Part shown: positions 11,280-22,006 of the stretch, piece after piece
Layout: each line of letters begins with the position of its first letter
Numbering within the stretch: position 1 is the stretch's first letter
Source: Antedon mediterranea
Taxonomy: Eukaryota; Echinodermata; Crinoidea; Comatulida; Antedonidae
Reading direction: 5' to 3'
NCBI RefSeq assembly: GCF_964355755.1
Contig: NC_092670.1
Location: 32,909,795-32,973,794, forward strand
Length of the DNA: 64,000 nt
Position numbers and translations under genes: made by a program
Notes under the pieces: generated by a model
Database searches by the model: none
Seen by the model: only the letters and a program-made list of their open reading frames with translations
Told to the model about the DNA's origin: nothing

Positions 11280-14200
11280 ATGGAGTACCATACATATGCA
11301 TTGAGTAATTTATGTCGTGTATGTGGTGTCAAGTTAACACGAAATCAGCGAAAATTTGACCTAACTAAAGTAAAAGATAGCGTCCTGACATTTTTAAATA
11401 TCGATTTAACCCATGAAAACAAAGATGTACATCCACCATTCATTTGCAAGAACTGCCAATTTTCAAGCTATAACAAGGTTAGCACAACTCAAAGGTACAT
11501 CTGGAGACAACACACACAACAATCATGTTTCACATGTTATTTATTATCAGAACAGTCAAAACCAGGTAAGAGACTAAAACAAGTAAAACTCAACACATTA
11601 TTTTCTGAAACAGAATGTGACGTTATTCCATCAAAATTTACAGTCAATGACAAAATCAATTCTGAACCTTTCATTTGCCAAATATGCAACTCGATTTTGT
11701 CTTTCAACAGTCTTGAGTCAAACTGTTCACATCACTATTGTTCTAGTTGTATGTATAATTTGTTTAGTACCCTCCATGTTAACGTATGTTCATGTCTTGT
11801 GTGCGCAAAGCCAATGCACATGCTGGAATTTAAACCCGCCTCCCAAATTGTAATAGAGTCTCTAAAATCACTAGAATTACAATGCTCGTGCAATAAGTTC
11901 ATAAAATACTCTCAACATCAGAGACATATTTGTGAACACCAGACAACTAAAGAAGTGGTTTATCATAATGTTTCAAAAGCTGTATCAGTGTTAGAGAAAT
12001 CACTAGAAGATAGTCATGTCTCCCAAACAATACAAACGTTTGCAGAAAAAGTTGTTTACAATCAACTAAAGAAAAGTAAGGAAATGCTGATTGCAACAAA
12101 TGGTCGGGTGAGTGCTTTAAAACAAATTCTGTAATTATCATATTGCATGTTATAAAAAGTAGATTAATATTATTATAACAGAATTGTTAGCATAAAACAT
12201 ACAAATACAATTCCTATCTACAGCCAGCAAAGATTGCTATCATACCAAACACCAAAGTCTCAAGTGATAAGGCCAGTTCTCGAACTGTTTCAAGACGAGC
12301 AAATAGCATCAGCAGCATCATAAAATCAGTTGGCAATAGTGAGGCTGGTGATTTCCATCAAAAAGTGTACTCAGCCAAACATATGAGTCAAGCGGTCTTA
12401 AAAGCAGCCAACATAGCATCAACTTCGTCTATAGATACAGATAAGGCTCTGGCAATGGTGTCAGACTGCCATCTGGCATGGAACCAGCTACGAAAGCTAA
12501 GAAGGTAAACAAACAATTATGTGATTAAATAAAACCATGCATGAATACAGGCATTTTAGACACAGTCAAGTATGTCTAGTAATAAAGCGAGACTACATTA
12601 TTAATCCTTTTTATGTACTAGATATGTGGAGAAGGGGACAATACCATCAGAGAAAAGGATGCGGCAGCGGCAAAATGATCTCATTGGGGATTATTTTGAA
12701 TCCACAATGGAAATGCTATGTTTTAGGTCTGAGACGTCCCCAGACGGGATAGAATTAAGATCAACGCCTACTGTCAAACTGAAAAACATTAAAAAAGTTG
12801 TATTTTCATATCTTGATGAACACTCAAGGTACGCTGAAGTTAAATTTTAATATGTGCTTACAAAGTGTAGAACTTACTTTTTAGGACTTTACTTTTGTTC
12901 CTATGGATTTGCTATGGAAATAAAAGTTAAAAGAAATTAATTAAAAACTGAATTAATATTTACTAAATTTTTTTACAGACTGAACAACCTATCTCCCAAT
13001 AATAACGAGATTTGGATAAAGTTTGGCGGGGATAAGGGAGGTGGAAGTACCAAATTTGAGGTACAGATATGTAGCCTCGCCAAACCAAATTCAATTAACA
13101 ACATCATCGTCGTACTAATATTTGATGCCCCTGACATGATGTTTAATATTAACCGGACTCTTCCGGAAGTGGCCCACCAAGTTGTTGCTTTGAACGGGGA
13201 AAAATGGCGGTAAGAATACAACTAGTATATCAACTTAATTATGTGGATGCGTATACAAGTAATAAAATAAAAATATATGTATAATTTCTTTCAGCAATTA
13301 CACACTGAGAGTTTTCTGTTTTGGGGACTATGAGTATCTAACAAAACTCTATGGATTAAATGGACCAAATGGTAAACTATTAAATTATTTTATCATTATT
13401 TAATTTATACAAAATCTTTCTAAGCCAATTAAAAAAATGCTAAAATATGCAGTAATACAGTATAAATAAAATTTTTATTTATACTGTATTACTGCATATT
13501 TTAGCATTTTTAAACATTGTGAAAAAATTTGAATACTTTTAGCTCGATACTGCTGTCTCTTTTGTGAAAAACCAAAAGCAGAAATGCAATTAAAGGCACC
13601 ACCCGCCAAACAGCGATCATTGGCTTCAATCAGAGCCAACTATAGAATGTTTATGGAAGATGGCGGAATTGAAAGCCGATCTAAGGATGTTTCCATGAGC
13701 GTTGTTAATAATCCCTTAGTATCAATTGAGGTAGATCATGTAAGTACATCAGTTTTGTTTTTAATTATCTTTATATTAGAGAAACAAATGTACTTACTTC
13801 ATTATATGGCACTGTTGGTATTAAAATTTATATCTTTTAGGTGTCTGTTCCTAGCCTGCACTTGTCATTGGGCATATTCAAGAAGCTCTTTGATATGCTT
13901 GAGACGGAGGCGCACAGCATAGATTGCCTCATATATTCCCTAAGGAAAAATGGAGAACTTGATGACACTTCTGAATCAAAGTTTGATAAAATAATTCAAC
14001 ATCAGATCCAAACACAAATTGATATCAAAGAAAAGATTGAAGAAAAGAAATTAAAGTTGACTGAGATGGAGGATGCAATGCCATTAATCTATCTTAAAGG
14101 AAGTGTTGATGGTAGCATCATTACCAATGTGGGAAAGATAGTCAAATTGAGAGAAGAGATTGAGTCACTGGTAAGTTACTCAAACAATAAATGACATAGA

Positions 14201-15204
14201 TGCGTCTTGCCAGACACATACTCTAAAGACAAAACTTGTATTATATTTTATTTTACAGACAAAATGCATGGAAAATGGGCTTCCATTTGGAACGGGTCCA
14301 ATTGTCACATCACTGGAGCGTGTGCTACAAAAAAATCGCATCCAACGGCAAGCCTATCATGGTAAATCATTTATTGGTAACCATGTTCATAAATGTTGTC
14401 AGGTAAATTAACTATTCTTTTAATTGATATTGTTTCAACTGTTAATTATTAAAATTGTAGTTTTTAAAATGTATATTTGTTTTTAATAGGACCATGTTAG
14501 GAATGAACTAGTGAATGCTCCACTACATGAAATGAAAATTCAAGAAGCTGAGATTCCTATCGGAAAAATTCAGCTAATTGACAAAAGAGTAAAAGAATTG
14601 GTCACCAAGTACGATGCACTCCTTTCAAAATTTTCTAGGGTTCACAACAACTTGAATCATTCAAAACCTGTCACAGATGTTGATATTCAAGGAAATGGTA
14701 ATGTAATTATGCTTACCTTTCAAGGTATTCCTTAGACATGCCATTGTTTCTTTTCCTACAACACACTGCAACTGTTTCTTTTCTCTTCTACAAAAAAAAT
14801 TCAGATGAAGCCATAAAAGACTTTATGGAGGAATATCGAAAAACCAACAAAAGTATATCTCCAAAATTACATATGCTCGAGGAACATGTCATTCCCCAAT
14901 TAAAGGCTTGGAGATTTGGTCTGGGACTGGTTAGCGAGCAAGGTGGGGAGTCTATTCACGCCGCGCTTAATAAAAGGAAAAGAACAGTTGCTGGGATGCA
15001 TGACAGACTTGGACAGTTAACATCCATGATGCGGTCACATGCAATTACCACTCAGCCATGCATAATAGAAGAAATAGTTGAACCCAAAAGAAGAAAAATT
15101 GGTAACAATTTACACTTTATTGATTACACTATTTGTGCTTTTTAGCTCCCTGCTCACCAAAAATTAAATAAACCTGTTTATATTTTTCAGAAAAAGAAGA
15201 ATAA
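11280..15204 (+). CDS. RAG1-like transposase, 11 exons, 937 aa
   Basis: Exons: 11280-12107, 12224-12504, 12622-12828, 12979-13209, 13295-13371, 13543-13739, 13841-14170, 14259-14402, 14490-14697, 14805-15101, 15191-15204. They sum to 2,814 nt, in frame throughout, with GT-AG introns. I chose the ATG at 11,280 because it lies just before the first conserved cysteines; an in-frame ATG at 11,247 is possible. N-terminus: CRVCG (12-16), FLNIDL, HPPFICKNC (51-59), W..H....C..C (75-86). RING: C133, C136, C149, H151, C154, C157, C172, C175, then a ZFA-like C/H stretch to 220. An NGRP motif (274-277) sits where RAG1 has its GGRP nonamer-binding hook. Core: D457 in GGDKGG, D527 in FGDYEYL, C546/C549, H857/H862 and E883 in GGES. 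These parallel RAG1 D600, D708, C727/C730, H937/H942 and E962. Family knowledge: RAG1 and Transib proteins cut DNA at CAC ends by hairpin chemistry. Activity here is inferred. Confidence 0.88.
13433..13511. repeat. Perfect 39-bp palindrome in intron 5 of the RAG1-like gene
   Basis: Left arm 13,433-13,471, one-base centre, right arm 13,473-13,511, no mismatch found by eye. Core reads ATGCTAAAATATGCAGTAAT and its reverse complement. It ends 31 bp before the exon 6 acceptor, so an RNA hairpin would form close to the splice site. It may be a tiny palindromic MITE. Confidence 0.85.
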
Positions 15205-15314
15205 AGTACACGACAATGAATGCGAAATAAAAGAAAATATAGGCTTACTGATAAATCTGACGGAGTGCCATCTTCTTCTTTATTATGGATTCTCTTATGA
15301 ACCACACTTGCATC

Positions 15315-15320
15315 AATAAA
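15315..15320 (+). promoter_or_regulatory. Candidate polyadenylation signal AATAAA
   Basis: AATAAA lies 111 bp after the stop codon of the RAG1-like gene, inside the transposon, at a plausible distance for its 3' end. Confidence 0.5.
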
Positions 15321-16355
15321 GTAGTCGTACTTGTTTGTGTTGGTGGTATTTTTGGAACCTGTAGTACAATTTTTGAATTATAAATATTTATCATCATTAT
15401 TTAAAAAAATGGTGGACTAGCGATTGAAATACATGATGAAATATTATATTATAATTAGGACTATACTGTCAAAATTAAAATCAAAATTTTATTTTTTATT
15501 CTACAAATGCAATGCTGTTGCTGCCATAGTTTAGTAATATTCAAGCCATAGGAAGATAGACTATGATATTTTCACATTTTCTACTGTAGAATAACTTAGG
15601 CCCTCATGAAAGCTAGTTAGTAAGTATACCTATCCTCCTAGGCCTACCTATGTCTTGATGGTACCATATTAAAAAATTAGGCCTAGCCTAGCTAGATAGA
15701 GCTGTTACTAAAGCCTGGCCCTGCTGATTTCCCCTCTTAACGACATATACTTGGGCTAGGCCTACTAAGAGTATATTATTCTTATTCTAGGCCTAGGCCT
15801 ATACAGTATTTATTTTTCGTGGCTTAAACCTAGTACTAGGTGACAAACCTTTGTTAGGCCTAGGCCTTTAGCAGCACACCCACGTGTGCAAAACAGGCAA
15901 ATGGGCCCCGACTTTCTGTGTATATAATTATTAAACTGGATTAGACGTCAGCGAGATTTTTTAAATATTGTTTATCAAGTTTTTGAATTTTCACATCGAC
16001 TAGGCGCCGATGTTTATGTAAATTGCAAAAAAAATATATAACCTCACCATTACCCTGTAATTAAACTGCTATTTTTTACTGTTTTTTGTCGCAAAATAGA
16101 CGTAAGATTTCAATACTCATATCTCGTGAAGTCTTGAGAAACGGAGTGACCGCTGGCTTCGAATATCAATTACACGCCTTCTTCTTCGAATATAACATGA
16201 ATATTCATTAAATTTTCAATTATGACACTGTCTATTGGTCAGTTTATTCCCTCTCTTTTACCAGGGTATTAAAAATAGTCTTCCGGGTATTTAAACTAGC
16301 GCCCTCTATAACATAAAATAAGAAAAAGCGAGCATCGAAACTATAGAGGGCTCAC
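15321..16355. other. 3' non-coding part of the RAG1-like transposon
   Basis: No open frame of interest on either strand. Contains a cluster of TAGGCCTA/AGGCCTAGGCC motifs (about 15,600-15,870). The repeat AGCGCCCTCTATA near 16,294 is partly mirrored by CTATAGAGGGC near 16,341. Confidence 0.55.
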
Positions 16356-16384
16356 CACTTTTTGTCTCGCTGGAAACTGCCGTG
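16356..16384 (-). repeat. Right TIR with RSS-like layout, 12-bp spacer
   Basis: Read on the minus strand: CACGGCA (16,384-16,378), spacer of exactly 12 bp, then ACAAAAAGT (16,365-16,357). It matches the left TIR in its first 12 and last 13 bases. The two ends differ in the length between them. Confidence 0.8.
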
Positions 16385-16388
16385 AGTA
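16385..16388. repeat. Target-site duplication AGTA (right)
   Basis: AGTA directly follows the right terminus CCGTG. Following bases TCATTGTGTTA resemble the sequence after AGTA at the unoccupied paralogous site near 61,960 (read in reverse complement). Confidence 0.65.
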
Positions 16389-16497
16389 TCATTGTGTTAC
16401 TAAATAGGCCTATATAAGCCTATAATACAATATTGTGTGTATAAATGTTGCGTGGTTTCGGCGACGCGAGACACGTGTGTCAGATAGGCGATAGCGA

Positions 16498-17612
16498 TAC
16501 CCTTTTTACACTATCGACTGAGAGAGGAACACGAGTTGAACTCGGAGGCAATTTCCATTTACACTAGCCAAAAAAACTGCGAGATGAACTCGAGTTGCGC
16601 CCATTTACACTACATCAATCACCCCGGTGCTGTCAATCAAATTACTATTGCAAGCGCACACGTGGAACTTAACTGACTATGGTTTAAACGTTTAAACACT
16701 GGAACATATCGACAAATCTCATATAAAAACATAATAATCCGAATTTACACACAATTTATTTAATTTTGAATATAGCACAGTGTTATATTTCTTTGTGGCT
16801 ATTAAGATTATAATTTATTATTTTAAAAATTAGGGCCTAAAAATTATTTTTCTTTTTAAAATGACTGCATTTCCGCCTTGTAGACTGCACGTACATTAAA
16901 TAGGCCCTAAATTGTTAGGTTGCCGTAAAAATAGGTAAGTATTTAAAATAAAAAATGTATTTGTTAATTAGCATAACAATCAATGAAGGAAAATTATTAT
17001 ATGGTACTTTTTCAGTTCCTAAAAAAGATATCATTTTCATCCATTGAGACGTCAGTATTATATATATTTTTCCCTTTTTCAATAATTAAGCCTACATAGA
17101 ATCGGCCACCAGGGTAGAGTTACACAATATTACATTATTTTAGGCTTTCTGGTAAGGTAGAATGCACACGAACATTTCAATATTTTCAGTAGAAAAGAAA
17201 AGTCATAAATTTTTTTGTGCCTTTAAAAGAAAATAACGAACAGCACAACATATCGTACAATTATTGTTTTAAGCAAAAAAGGTGTATTTTAAGCAAAAAA
17301 ACCTATTTTGTTTGCATAATATATTGTATTTCTGTGACAACATGTTAAATTTTCACGTCAATGACCTTTAACAGCTCGGTGTTGAACCACAAAAACCGTT
17401 TACACTTCGTGTCTCCGATGTAGATTCGACTACACCGGAGAAGGTACACCGGAAAACATTCAGCTTCGTTTCACCCCGGGGAGAGCACACCGGGGTGGTT
17501 GGATTTCCCATTTACACCAGTCAATAAAAACCACAACACCGGAGTTTAACGGCCCGGTGTACTAACAACTGCGGGGTTACACCGCTGTTACGGTGATAGT
17601 GTAAAAGGGGTA
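16498..17612. mobile_element. Non-coding TIR element, 3-bp duplication CGA
   Basis: Left end TACCCTTTTTACACTATC (16,498-16,515) and right end GATAGTGTAAAAGGGGTA (17,595-17,612) are inverted repeats matching at 17 of 18 positions. CGA flanks both sides (16,495-16,497 and 17,613-17,615). The interior has no coding frame but repeats variants of ATTTACACYAGYC near each end, for example 16,558 and 17,510. The superfamily is not clear to me. Confidence 0.7.
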
Positions 17613-17879
17613 CGAGACGTGTGTTGTACTGTGTTAATGCTGATCCGATAGTCGTTAAGTTGTACTGATTTCGAGTACCTGGTGATCTGATCCCCCCAAA
17701 AAATACTTTTTTTAAATCAGTATTAATATTATTATTTTAGATAGATGCCTAGCTTTAAGAGATTTAATTTGACAAATTTAAGTGTTCTCATACATTACAT
17801 AAGAAACTATCCACATAGACCTACAGTACCGGTATACATTTAACAACAGCCTTATTATAGAATATTACTCATTTGATAA
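17613..17879. other. Spacer, nothing recognised
   Basis: AT-rich sequence between the TIR element and the Helitron-like fragment, with no gene evidence. Confidence 0.4.
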
Positions 17880-18236
17880 GAAGAATATTTAATTACCAAG
17901 CATTAGTTATTCTTTTTTACCACTTTTCGAATATATATTAGAGGATTTTATTTGATTATAAATGTTACACTATTATTAAAATTTAAAAAACATATTCCTT
18001 AAATAAGCACCTCCCTCAAATGAACTCCGCCTCCCCATCTCAGCCCGATAAGGGCCCTACCAAACAATACACACTACATGTCTACTTTAAAATGTTAATA
18101 ATCATCTCATCAGACACTGTGAAACAGAGTAGGTTTAGTTTTACGAATGTTAAGCATTTTCAATAATAGTAACCAACAGAAAACGTACAAGGAGAACGTC
18201 CTTACCCGAGTTATATCATTCCGAGAACCATCGTCC
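17880..18236 (+). mobile_element. Helitron-like fragment lacking its 3' terminus
   Basis: Matches 62,010-62,325: ACCAAGCATTAGTTATTC, AAGCACCTCCCTCAAATG, GGGCCCTACCAAACAATA, GACACTGTGAAACAGAG and GAGAACCATCGTC. The terminal hairpin and CTAG are missing. The match stops at CCATCGTC and is followed by CAGTGGCGGATCTAG, a sequence reminiscent of hAT-type termini. Confidence 0.6.
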
Positions 18237-18509
18237 AGTGGCGGATCTAGCGCCCCCCCCCCCCCCACCTATCATTTCGACGGTAATCAATCACCGATGG
18301 TTTGCACATTTTTATAGTGAAAATATTACGTTGTACATTGATAAAGCACATCGTCAGCTTGTTCGCATTCAACCAAGCTTGTACGTCGACATCCTTTGTG
18401 TACTATCAATCTCTAGTGTTAGGCTACCAACGATCAATCACAGTTAAGAAGTGTAAAAGTAGCAAGTTAATAAAAGACACGTGGTGAACTTGGTGGTGTT
18501 CTAGCAGGT

Positions 18510-21500
18510 TAGGCTAGTCAATCTAGCAAAAAAAACAGCCCAAAGTGAAACAAATTGCAAACAGAGATTTTTCTTTTTTAAATGGTCATATATGATGAGG
18601 AGATCAAAATTTGAGCATCACACCTCTGTCACTCATCCCGATGATATGCAAATTAGCTTAAATATGCAAATTAGGGTGAAATTACAAGGTTACCATATCT
18701 CAAAAACTACTAGTCCGAGAGAGTTGATTTTTTCACTGATCTATTCAAAATGTATATATTTATATTTACTCTAATGAAACATTTTACGAAAAAATGACCG
18801 GAAGTACAACATTTGACCTTCGACCTCATTTCTCAATGTTTGCATATACAATGTGACTAAAATGTCTGTAGAGACTTTATTTTGCCCTCAAATGACCCAG
18901 ACATAGGTTCCTAATAGCCAGCATAGGATCACTTTGTAATTCCCAAAATCACACCTTTGTCACACACCTCGAAAGTATGCAAATTAGTAGTACAATTTAA
19001 ATAAAATATGCAAATAAGGAGAAAAAATTACAGTTGTCCTATATCTCGAAAACCACTAATGCTAGAGAGCTGATTTTTTCACAGCCGTATTCAAAATGTA
19101 CATATTTCTATTTGCTCCAATGAAACATTTTACAAAAAATTGACCGGAAGTATGACATTTGACCCTCGACCCCATTTCTCAATAATGCATGAAACTAAAA
19201 TGTCTGTAGAGACTTTGTTTTGCCGTCAAATGACTCCGATACAGGTTTCTAATAGCCAACATAGGACTGTTTAGTAGATCTCAAAATCACACCTGTATCA
19301 CTCACCTCCAAAGTATGCAAATTAGTACAAGTTACATGAAATATGCAAATTAGAAGGTGAAATTAAAGGTTCCTATATATCGAAAACCACTAAGGCTAGA
19401 GAGTTGATTTTTTTAATAACTTGTTCAGAATGTACATATTTATATTTACTCTAATGAAACATTTTATGAAAAAATGACCGGAAATACAACAATTGACCCT
19501 CGACCCCATTTATTAATGTTTGCATACATAATGCGACTAAAATGTCTGTAGAGACTTTGTTTTGGACTCAAATAACTCGGATATATGTTTGCTATAGTCA
19601 GCATAGGACCGCTTTGTAATTCCCAAAATCACGCCTTCGTTTTGGCATGGTTGGAATTCCCTTTTTTCGTATTAGTTTATGTACAGCGCTTAGAGGTTAC
19701 ACAACATTAGGCGCTATATAAATCCAGGATATTATTATTATTATTTCTCAATATTTACATATAATGCAACTAAAATGTATGTACAGACTTTGTTTTGGCC
19801 TCAAATGACTCGGATACAGGTTTTATATAGCCAGTATAAGTCAAGCACCTCGAAAGGATGCAAATTAGTAGTACAAGCTATATGAAATATGCAAGTTACA
19901 GTGAATTGCCTTATGTATCTCGAAAACGCTAATGACCGAGAGAGAGATATGGCAACTTTCTTGTACTACTGATTTGCATACTTTCAAGCGAAGTAACAGA
20001 GGTGTGATTTTGAGAATTACTAAACAGTTCTATGCTGGCTATAGAAAACCTGTATCTGGGTCATTATTGAAAAAAAAAATTATCAAAAGTATGACATTTG
20101 ACCCTCGAACCTATTTCTCAATATTTGCATATAATGCAACTAAAATGTATGTACATACTTTGTTTTGGTCTCAAATGACTTGGATACAGGTTTTATATAG
20201 CCAGTATAGGATCGTTTAGTAATTCCAAAAGTCAAGCAACTCGAAAGTATGCAAATTATTAGTACAAGTTATATGAAATATGCAAATTACAGCCTTATGT
20301 ATCTCGAAAAACGCTAATGACCGATAGAGATATGGCAACTTTCACCTCTTGTACTACTAATTTGCATATTTTCTAGGGAAGTAACAAAGGTGTGATTTTG
20401 AGAATTACTACAGTTCTATGCTGGCTATAGAAAACCTGTATCTGAGTCATTTGAGGCCAAAACAGTCTGTACAGATATTTTAGTTGAATTATATGAAAAT
20501 ATTGAGAAATAGGGTCAAGGGTCAAATGTCATAATTCAATCAAGACAATTTTTGCATAAAATGTTTCATTACAGCGAATATAAATATGTACATTCTGAAT
20601 CAACTCTGAATTCAAATCAACTCTCTAGCATTAATGGTTTTCGAGATATGGGAAGACTGTAATTTCACCCCTAATTTGCATATTTCATGTAACTTGTACT
20701 AATAATTTGCATACTTTCAAGGTATGTGACAAAGATGTGATTTTGGGAATTACAAAGAGGTCCTATGCTGACAATAGGAAAACTGTATCCGAGTCATTTG
20801 AGTCCAAAAAAATTATCTACAGACATTTTAGTCGCATTATGTATGCAAACATTGATAAATAGGGTCAAGGGTCAATTGTTGTATTTCCGGTCATTTTTTC
20901 GTAAAATGTTTCATTAGAGCAAATATAAATATGTACATTCTGAACAAGTTTTTGAAAAAATCAACTCTCTAGCGGTTTTCGATACATATAGGAACCTGTA
21001 ATTTCATCCCCTAATTTGCATATTTCATGTAACTTGTACTAATAATTTTCATACTTTGAAGGTGAGTGATACAGGTGTGATTTTGAGATTTACTAAACAT
21101 TCCTATGTTGGCTATTAGAAACCTGTATCCGAGTCATTTGAGGGCAAAACAAAGTCTCTACAGACATTTTAGTTTTCATTATATATGCAATATTGAGAAA
21201 TGGGGTCGAGGGTCAAATGTCATAGTTCCGGGAATTTTTTTGTAAAATGTCTCATTACAGCAAATATAAATATATACATTTTAAATATTTTGGTGAAAAA
21301 ATCAACACTCTAGCATTAGCTGTTTTCGAGATATGGCAACACTGTAATTTCACTCCCTAATTTGCATATTTAATATTACTTGTACTACTAATTTGCATAC
21401 TTTCGAGGTGCGTGACGAAGTTGTGATTTTAGGAATTATAATACAGTTCTATGGTGGGTATTGAAAAACAATATCCAAGTCATTGAGTCCAAAATAAAGT

Positions 21501-21852
21501 CTCTACAGACATTTTAATCACATATTTATGTAAATATTGAGAAATGGGGTCAAGGGTCAAAATCTGGTACTCCCGGACATTTTTATGTAAAATGTCTCAT
21601 TAGAGCAAATATAAATATATATATTCTGAACCAGACTGTGCAAAAATGAACTCTCTACGATTAGTAGTTTTTAAGATATGGTAACCCTGTAATTTCACCC
21701 TAATTTGCATATTTAAGCTAATTTGCATACCTTCGGGATGAGTGTCAGAGGTGTGATGCTCAAAAAATAATCACCTTATCATATGTAACCATTTAAAAAA
21801 AAAAATCTCTGTTTGCAATTTGTTTCACTCAAAATGCTAGATTGACTAGCCT
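18510..21852. repeat. Palindromic satellite-like block
   Basis: Converging arrays of a unit of about 330-380 bp. Each unit carries TATGCAAATTAG, TATCTCGAAAACCACTAATG, GAGAGTTGATTTTTTCAC, ATGAAACATTTTA, TGACCGGAAGTA, CATTTGACCCTCGACCCC, and CTAAAATGTCTGTAGAGAC. The left half is mostly in one orientation and the right half mostly in the other, with switched pieces near 19,940-20,080. The outer edges GGCTAGTCAATCTAGC (18,511) and GCTAGATTGACTAGCC (21,836-21,851) are exact inverted repeats. No credible coding sequence. Confidence 0.75.
19636..19745 (+). mobile_element. Short retroposon tail inserted in the satellite
   Basis: GTACAGCGCTTAGAGG, then TTAGGCGCTATATAAAT and an ATT-repeat tail. This resembles the conserved 3' tail of certain LINE/SINE families in invertebrates. 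It interrupts the satellite unit and lengthens one period. Confidence 0.5.
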
Positions 21853-22006
21853 AGGTCTGTATCTTTGTGATCGCACTCCCGTATTGTAGAGTAGCGGTAC
21901 CTCCGACGATCAATCACAGTCTTCTTCTTCTTCTTTCCCTTTTCAGGGAATTTATTGGTTCAAAGTATATTGGCCTTTGGCCCTAATACAAACAAATACA
22001 AATTAA

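Larger units (their letters stand above)
10619..16384 (+). mobile_element. RAG1-like DNA transposon
   Basis: A 5,766-bp unit with terminal inverted repeats beginning CACGGCAGTTTC at both ends and AGTA direct repeats outside. It encloses one spliced gene on the plus strand with RAG1 architecture (11,280-15,204). Left non-coding flank is about 660 bp, right about 1.2 kb. No Kelch or RAG2-like frame is visible on either strand inside it. Known relatives by family knowledge are Transib and ProtoRAG (5-bp duplications), Chapaev (4-bp) and mollusc N-RAG-TP elements with RAG1-like N-termini. The 4-bp duplication is closer to Chapaev. An intact frame and matched ends suggest recent activity or selection, but copy number in the genome is unknown. 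Confidence 0.85.

Noticed and set aside
15205-16355. A RAG2-like (Kelch/PHD) gene downstream of the RAG1-like gene
   Set aside because: No long open frame, Kelch GG motif or PHD cysteine pattern on either strand within the element.
18238-18487. Proline-rich reading frame (MADLAPPPPPP type)
   Set aside because: The prolines come from a poly-C run after a repeat boundary, and there is no splice or homology support.
18510-21852. CRISPR-like or tandem regulatory array
   Set aside because: Units are hundreds of bases long, diverged and inverted. The window is animal nuclear DNA.
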